From JAIQFL01 sp035501495 (GTDB lineage: Bacteria; Acidobacteriota; Terriglobia; Bryobacterales; Bryobacteraceae), in contig DATJWB010000320.1 of the NCBI GenBank assembly GCA_035501495.1, positions 41,868 to 105,867 of the forward strand: DNA of 64,000 bases. Reading direction: 5' to 3'. The notes under the pieces are model-generated. The model did not search any database and was not told the DNA's origin. It worked only from the letters and a program-made list of their open reading frames with translations. Position numbers and translations under genes: made by a program. Of the stretch, positions 58,823-64,000 are shown in pieces. Each line of letters opens with the position of its first letter. Position 1 is the first letter of the stretch.

Positions 58823-60415
58823 TTGCGGACAATCGTTTTTCTCTCACTGGCGGCCGCATTGTGCGCCCAAGATCGTCCCGACGCGCGCGACCTGCTTTCC
58901 CGCGCCGACGCGGCTCTTTTTGCGGCCAAGACAGTCAGGCTGGCCGCCACACAGGCACACGGTTTCGTCGCCGGCGCCCCACTTCCCGCCAATCCATTCA
59001 ATATCGAGTTTGTCCGCGGCGGCAAGGGACGCGCCGAGTTTCTCGCCGGCAACACTACGATTACGTTGATGGTATTCGATGGAACCGATCTGTGGACCTA
59101 TCACCAGTTGGGCAATCAGTATACCAGGACTCCCGCCTCCGCCTGGACATTTCAGGGTGAAATCGCAACCATCGAGTTCGGACGCCAGCCCGCCAATATC
59201 CTGGCGGCTTCGTATCAGGGAGAGGAACCAATCGAGTTTCACGGCAGACCGGTCAACTGTTACGTGGTGCTTGCGAAGTACAGGCGGGGGCCCGACAGTC
59301 TGATGGCCGGCGAGGCCATGCGCCGCGTCTGGGTTGCGAAGGACTCGGAGCTGATCCTCCGCGACTATTGGGAGGGTGGGGGAATGGGGACAGCCAACCG
59401 CACCGTGACAACCAACTACACGGACATCGAAACCGACGTCCCCCTGCCGGACGATCTTTTCGTCTTCCAGCCACCCCCGGGCAGCAAAATGGGCGCGCCG
59501 CAAGTTTTGGGTGGCATCATCGGCAGCGTACCTTCCCCGGTGCAGCAGAAGAAGGTGGACCCCGAGTACTCCGACGAAGCCCGCGCCGCAGGACTCCAAG
59601 GCTCGGTATTCCTCAGCATCGAAGTGGACTCGGACGGCAGCGTCCAAAATCCACGCATTATTTATCCCCTTGGCATGGGACTCGATGAGAAGGCCATCGC
59701 GGCTGTCAACCAATCGCGGTACATTTCCACCCGAGACGTCCGCGGGGTACTGCGCCGTCGCGTGGTCGAGATCCCCTTCCGCTTGAAACCCGCTGGTCCG
59801 TGGGTGTTGGCCGCCTCCGTCTTCAACGCGCAACCGGGTGGCGGGGTGGTTGCGGCCACCAAACCGGAACTCCGCCAATACGCCGCGCCTGATCCCGGAC
59901 TGTGTTCCGCCCAGCAATCCGTCGAGGTCAACTTCCAGATCGGTTCCAATGGCGTACCTGCGGACATCCGGATCGCTGCCGATGCCGCAGGAAGCCTTCG
60001 CGATGGTCTTCTCAAGGCGGTACAATCCTGGCGATTTCGGGCGGCGACCCGAAACGGATCGGACAGCCCCGGCAGTGGCCGAGTCCTTCTCGAGTGCCAC
60101 GCGGCTGAGGCTCCCGCACTTCCAGGCCCAATTTATTCTGCCGCGGTGGTAGACCCGCCGGCGCTCCTGTTCCGGTTCGATCCCGAGTATAGTGAAGAGG
60201 CTCGCAAAGCAAGACTGCAGGGCCAGATCTCCCTCAGTCTCGTCGTGGGAACCGAGGGTCGAGCGTCGGGCGTGCAAGTCTTACGGTCTCTCGGAATGGG
60301 ACTCGACGAGCAAGCGATCGCCGCGGTCATGCAATGGCGCTACAAGCCTGGCATGAAGGACGGCAGAGCAGTCCGGGTAGGCATGCAGGTCACCGTGAAT
60401 TTCAGCCTGCCTTGA
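58823..60415 (+). CDS. Secreted protein with LolA-like N-terminal region and repeated TonB C-terminal domains
   Basis: 530 aa from TTG 58823, which follows GGGGAGG. Signal peptide TIVFLSLAAALCAQ. The N-terminal part (about 20-225) is a LolA/outer-membrane-lipoprotein-sorting-like half-barrel (RGGKGRAEFLAGNTTITLMV, DLWTYHQLGNQYTR). Two clear TonB_C-type domains follow (VDPEYSDEARAAGLQGSVFL and FDPEYSEEARKARLQGQISL), with a third, more distant copy between them. Classical TonB needs a membrane anchor and proline-rich rod; neither is seen, so this is likely a periplasmic adaptor rather than a working energy transducer. Confidence 0.83.
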   Translation: MRTIVFLSLAAALCAQDRPDARDLLSRADAALFAAKTVRLAATQAHGFVAGAPLPANPFNIEFVRGGKGRAEFLAGNTTITLMVFDGTDLWTYHQLGNQYTRTPASAWTFQGEIATIEFGRQPANILAASYQGEEPIEFHGRPVNCYVVLAKYRRGPDSLMAGEAMRRVWVAKDSELILRDYWEGGGMGTANRTVTTNYTDIETDVPLPDDLFVFQPPPGSKMGAPQVLGGIIGSVPSPVQQKKVDPEYSDEARAAGLQGSVFLSIEVDSDGSVQNPRIIYPLGMGLDEKAIAAVNQSRYISTRDVRGVLRRRVVEIPFRLKPAGPWVLAASVFNAQPGGGVVAATKPELRQYAAPDPGLCSAQQSVEVNFQIGSNGVPADIRIAADAAGSLRDGLLKAVQSWRFRAATRNGSDSPGSGRVLLECHAAEAPALPGPIYSAAVVDPPALLFRFDPEYSEEARKARLQGQISLSLVVGTEGRASGVQVLRSLGMGLDEQAIAAVMQWRYKPGMKDGRAVRVGMQVTVNFSLP

Positions 60416-60689
60416 TCGCTCGCCCTCCACAATTGGCCCACCTGCGGCGTTCGAGGAACGAGCCGTTGGCCGCGCGGCGGAATCGGTCATGGAGCAGAAG
60501 AGGACTTCGGGCCCGTGTGCCTTTCTCCGAGTAGCGGACGGCCAAGGGCATCGCCGAGATGCCGCTTCGGGATATTGGACTTCTATACAGATGGTAATGG
60601 GCATTGAGTCCGCATTACCCTTTGAGGTGAGAAAAGCATTTTCCATTTCGGAGGAATACCGTGAAATGTACTACGCTCATTTAACGATG
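60416..60689. other. Intergenic region between convergent genes
   Basis: 274 nt, AT-richer toward the right end. A strong GGAGGAATACC followed by GTG at 60661 opens a frame of only seven codons (MKCTTLI). This looks like the 5' end of a gene that is no longer present. Nothing else is supported. Confidence 0.5.
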
Positions 60690-63596
60690 TTACTTGAGCT
60701 TGTTGGGGTCGAAGAGCCAGCCAGCCTTCACGACGCGCCAGATTTTTTCGGTGTTGCGGATATTGAGGAGAGGGTTGGCGTCTAGGAGGACAAGATCGGC
60801 GCGCCGGTCCTTTTGAAGGGAGCCGACATCGTGCGCGCCGACCGCTTCGGCCGCGCCGGTGGTGGCGAGGCGGATGACCTCGAGCGGGGAGAATCCGGCT
60901 TCGACGAAACGCGCGAGCTCCCAGTGGAGGGAGGAGCCGAAGAACACCGACGGGTTGGGAGCGTCCGTTCCGATCAAGAAGCGGGCGCCGGCGGCGTGAG
61001 CGGCTGCGATAGCGGCGATCTCACTTGCGACCGTGCCACGGAGTTCGCCAGTGGGGAGCGATTTGTAATAGTCGGCCGATTCGGCGAACTCGATAGATGA
61101 CGACGGCGTGAAGGTCTTGAATTTGGGATCGGCGAGGCGCTCGGGTTCTTCGCGAAGGAGGAGCGAATCGCCACCGGTGACGGCGACGGTGGGGTCCCAC
61201 CGGGTGCCAGAGGCGGCGAGCATCTGGATGATGTCGTCGAAGTCGCGATTCAGCGTGCTGTTGTGCTCGAGGGAAAAGAATCCCAGGGCGACACTGCGGA
61301 TAATTTCTTCGGGGCTGCTGCCGTGTCCGACAACAGGAAGGCCGAGTTTGTGGGCCTCGTCAGCCACAGCGCGCTTCAAGGGCCAGGAGAGCGAGGGGTA
61401 GACCTTGATGAACGTGGCGCCGCGTTCGTGGAAGCGGCGGACGTAGGCGCGGGCGTCATCCTGATTGTCGAACTGGAGGAAGCCATCGCCCCAAATGGGG
61501 TGATCGCCTTCGAAGATTTCGCCGGAGAAGAAGTAGCGGGGAACGGGTAGGGAGGTGAACTCGGCGCGGTCCTGAAGCGCGTTGAGGGCGCCGATTGGCC
61601 CGCCGGTGTCGCGGAGGGAGGTGACCCCGTAGGCGAGGAACGCTTCCTCGTTGGCGCCGACGGCATGGACGTGGAGGTCGAAGAGGCCGGGGATCGCGAA
61701 ACGGCCGGCGGCGTCGATGACGACGGCATCATTCGGCAGGTTGCGGTCGGCGGCGTCGCCAACGGATTGGATGCGGCCGTTTTGGATCAGCAGGGAGGTG
61801 GGCGGCGAGAAGGTACCGGTATCGAAATCCAAAAGGCGAGTGGCACGGAGCAGGAGCGGGGGCGCGATGGAGCGGGGGAGAGCCAACGCGACGCGTATTT
61901 CTTCGCGGCGGCCGCCGGCGAGCGGCTGGCGAAAGACGTGAGCGCCAACTGAGTAAATCACGAAGGTGCCGTCGGGGGTTAGCGCGAAGGAGTCGCCGCC
62001 TTCAGGGGAGATCTCGCGCACGTCGCTGTCGGAGGCCGGGGGTTGGGCAAGGGGAGCGATTTGAATGGAGTGATTGCGGCGGAAGACGATCCACTTTTCA
62101 TCCGCCGAAAGACGCGCATCGCTAAGATGTCGGGTGAAGCTCGTGACTGCCTCGGGACTGGCGTCTTTGGCGAGCACGCGGCGGTAAAGGTTGCCGACGC
62201 CGGTGGTGTCGGCGGAGAAAAAGAGGGCGCGGCCGTCGGCGGAAAGCTGCGGGCGGGGGGACCAGAAGCCGGCCTCACCGAGCTGTTCGCGCTTGCCATC
62301 GGCGATGTTGAAGGATTCGATGATCTGATCGAAACCCGCAGTGGTCACGGCTACGAGGCGCTGACCGTCACGGCTCCAGGCGAGCGATGAGATGCCTGCT
62401 GCGGATGCGAGGGTGGTTTCGCGGCCGGTAGCCAGGTCGAGCAGGCGGAGGGAGTCCTCGCCGCGCTCGGTGTGCACGTAGGCGAGACGGCCGTCCGGAG
62501 AGAACGCAGGTTCCCATTCGGAGGCGGAGCCTTGGGTGGTGATGCGTTCGGCCTTGCCTCCGGCGAGGGGCTGCTTCCAAAGAAAGCCGGCGGCTGCGAA
62601 GACGAGCGTGCGGCCATCGGGCGAGAGGCGCGGCGTCAGGATGACGCGCGCGGAATTGGCTTCGGGGGATGGGGCGGAGACGGGCTGGGAAATCTCCTGC
62701 AACTCGAGTTTTACGTCGGCGTGAAAGGAGAGGGCCTGTTTGACGCCGCCCGGGAGAAGCACTTTCCAGAGATGACCCTGATCCCCGATGTAGAGGCTTT
62801 TGGTATCGGGAGACAAGGCAAAGCAGCCCATCCTGGTGACAGGTGTGAGGTGCGCTGCAGGTCGGGCGGCGGTGGGGATGAGAACCAACTCCTCGAAGCC
62901 GGGGTTGAAGCGAGCGGCGCCAGTGACGCGGTGGCCGTAGAATGCGGTCGGAGTGGCGACAACGCGATCGACGGCGCCGGGGATGGTTTTGAGGGTGGAC
63001 GCGGTGCCAGTGCTGCTCAGAGTCTCGATGCGCGTGATCTCGCCGCCGGACTGGGGGTCAGGCTCGATGACGGTCCAGGCGAGCTGCGCCGTGGGACGAT
63101 AGAACGGCTGGCCCAGGCGGCGGGGCGGAGCGGTCAAGGTCTCGGGCGGACCGCCAACGGCGGGAATGCGCGCGACCACCGCGGCCGCTTCGCGTCGGCG
63201 AGAATAGCGCAGGTAAACGAGAGACTTGCCGTCGGGGCTCCAGACCGGCTGAGCGGCGTAGGGCTCGTGAGTGAGCTGGGTGATCTGGCGGCTCTTCAGG
63301 CTCAGGAGGAAGATGTTGCCTTCGCTCGAGTCGCGATCGGAGACGAAGGCGATCTGGGAGGAGTCGGGCGAGAAGGCGGGGGCGTCGTCGTAGGAGAGGC
63401 CGAAGGTGAGTTGTTCGGCCCTGCCGCCGGTGACGGGCACGCTGAAGAGGTGGCCAAGCATAGTGAAGACAAGCGTGCGACCATCAGGCGACAGGGTGAC
63501 GGCCGCACCAGTGACCTGGGAAGTGGAGAAGGTGAGCGTGCGGGAGGCGCAGACGGCGCTCGCGACCAGGATGCAGGCGGCGAGTTTGGACTTCAT
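60690..63596 (-). CDS. Secreted PD40-propeller amidohydrolase
   Basis: 968 aa from ATG 63596 (GTG 63605 is in frame). Signal peptide LAACILVASAVCA. Residues about 30-590 contain PD40/TolB-like beta-propeller repeats (VTLSPDGRTLVFTML, PAFSPDSSQIAFVSDRD, PVWSPDGKSLVYLRY, LTPRLSPDGRTLVFAA). The C-terminal amidohydrolase has intact metal ligands: GLFDLHVHAVG, FIKVYPS (Lys), VVGHGSSPEE (His), SLEHNSTL (His) and LIGTDAPNPS (Asp). The combination is common in Acidobacteriota and is probably periplasmic; the propeller may recruit substrates. The specific substrate is unknown. Confidence 0.93.
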   Translation of the reverse strand: MKSKLAACILVASAVCASRTLTFSTSQVTGAAVTLSPDGRTLVFTMLGHLFSVPVTGGRAEQLTFGLSYDDAPAFSPDSSQIAFVSDRDSSEGNIFLLSLKSRQITQLTHEPYAAQPVWSPDGKSLVYLRYSRRREAAAVVARIPAVGGPPETLTAPPRRLGQPFYRPTAQLAWTVIEPDPQSGGEITRIETLSSTGTASTLKTIPGAVDRVVATPTAFYGHRVTGAARFNPGFEELVLIPTAARPAAHLTPVTRMGCFALSPDTKSLYIGDQGHLWKVLLPGGVKQALSFHADVKLELQEISQPVSAPSPEANSARVILTPRLSPDGRTLVFAAAGFLWKQPLAGGKAERITTQGSASEWEPAFSPDGRLAYVHTERGEDSLRLLDLATGRETTLASAAGISSLAWSRDGQRLVAVTTAGFDQIIESFNIADGKREQLGEAGFWSPRPQLSADGRALFFSADTTGVGNLYRRVLAKDASPEAVTSFTRHLSDARLSADEKWIVFRRNHSIQIAPLAQPPASDSDVREISPEGGDSFALTPDGTFVIYSVGAHVFRQPLAGGRREEIRVALALPRSIAPPLLLRATRLLDFDTGTFSPPTSLLIQNGRIQSVGDAADRNLPNDAVVIDAAGRFAIPGLFDLHVHAVGANEEAFLAYGVTSLRDTGGPIGALNALQDRAEFTSLPVPRYFFSGEIFEGDHPIWGDGFLQFDNQDDARAYVRRFHERGATFIKVYPSLSWPLKRAVADEAHKLGLPVVGHGSSPEEIIRSVALGFFSLEHNSTLNRDFDDIIQMLAASGTRWDPTVAVTGGDSLLLREEPERLADPKFKTFTPSSSIEFAESADYYKSLPTGELRGTVASEIAAIAAAHAAGARFLIGTDAPNPSVFFGSSLHWELARFVEAGFSPLEVIRLATTGAAEAVGAHDVGSLQKDRRADLVLLDANPLLNIRNTEKIWRVVKAGWLFDPNKLK

Positions 63597-64000
63597 GATG
63601 CGCACAGTCTATCAGGTTGAGCCTCGCTATGAGAACGTATCTCCATAACGTATCTCCATAAGTGCGTACGCCCTCCAAATAGATCGCTCGCCCCAGCGGC
63701 GCGGCGCCACGCAGCTTGTTCGTCGGCCAACTGCGAGACCGCTCTATCAGTTCGCGTATGCTGGCACGAAGTCGGCTTCCGGGAAGCCAGGAGCGGATCA
63801 CGCGCGACTCGTACGGCGCTCCGAATTGGGGTCGCCGTCTGACCAATGTCCAGAATGCCGACGATCCGCTCAGAGGTGCGATCCCCCGGCTGATTAACCG
63901 AACCAATGGAACCGCTTCCACAGCAGATGCCACGGCTGGCGAGGGCGTCGGCACACGAAGATGTCGGTGCGATTCCCGATGGCAATATTCTCGATGCCAT
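63597..64000. other. Upstream region to the window edge, no confident gene
   Basis: 404 nt. It holds a 13-bp tandem repeat AACGTATCTCCAT (63634-63646 and 63647-63659), 38-63 nt upstream of the amidohydrolase start. Several overlapping open frames of up to 150 codons reach the window edge, but none reads like a known protein. A gene may continue to the right. Confidence 0.5.

Noticed and set aside
1..64000. CRISPR array or phage/IS element
   Set aside because: The dispersed repeats are spaced kilobases apart, differ in sequence and form hairpins; no regularly spaced array, transposase, integrase or terminal inverted repeats were found.

Overview
The window is about 64 kb of GC-rich chromosome from what is most likely an Acidobacteriota bacterium of the Solibacter/Bryobacter type. 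No rRNA, tRNA or other marker gene is present, so this rests on gene content: an Oar-like TonB-dependent receptor with an N-terminal carboxypeptidase-regulatory domain, a Ser/Thr kinase with PD40 repeats, two MacB/FtsX-type permeases with long N-terminal extensions (one with a PadR regulator), a DUF1592-DUF1552-ankyrin gene trio and several secreted amidohydrolases. No phage, IS element, CRISPR array or complete mobile element was recognised.

Layout. 1-3.2 kb: 5' part of a TonB-dependent receptor, minus strand, leaving the window. 3.3-5.2 kb: a small Cys/His-rich secreted protein and a Met/His-rich outer-membrane protein, possibly a metal (copper) pair. 5.3-10.5 kb: kinase, Na+/solute symporter with a tiny membrane partner, DedA protein. 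10.7-21.7 kb: glgC, 3-hydroxyacyl-CoA dehydrogenase, a cytochrome/TPR protein, an exported sulfurtransferase, a phosphoesterase, a Tat-exported oxidoreductase and small hypotheticals. 21.6-26.1 kb: an ABC transporter whose permease is fused in frame to an amidohydrolase, and a RibBA with an altered GTP cyclohydrolase II half. 26.2-30.9 kb: a small secreted protein, a MacB-like permease and a MATE exporter. 31.0-40.6 kb: a seven-gene plus-strand cluster for reductive uracil/thymine breakdown, running from uptake (NCS1 permease) through PreT/PreA, dihydropyrimidinase, beta-ureidopropionase and an aminotransferase to methylmalonate-semialdehyde dehydrogenase. 41.4-46.0 kb: PadR-permease pair and an exported amidohydrolase. 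46.6-57.1 kb: a compact eight-gene minus-strand operon joining periplasmic DUF1592 cytochrome, DUF1552, ankyrin and propeller proteins to cytoplasmic sugar-type dehydrogenases, a glycoside-hydrolase-like protein and a TIM-barrel hydrolase. 57.2-63.6 kb: cupin, a frameshifted secreted protein, a multi-TonB_C protein and a PD40-amidohydrolase.

A dispersed two-hairpin repeat occurs at about ten places between genes, often as inverted pairs. Its second hairpin varies between copies with both arms changing together, and it is often followed by a T-run, so it resembles a REP/BIME element that may double as a transcription terminator. One copy lies inside a coding sequence and supplies the N-terminus of the Met-rich outer-membrane protein. 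The repeat family, the eight-gene operon, the permease-amidohydrolase fusion and a possible leader-peptide attenuator upstream of the MATE gene are the items most worth a second look.
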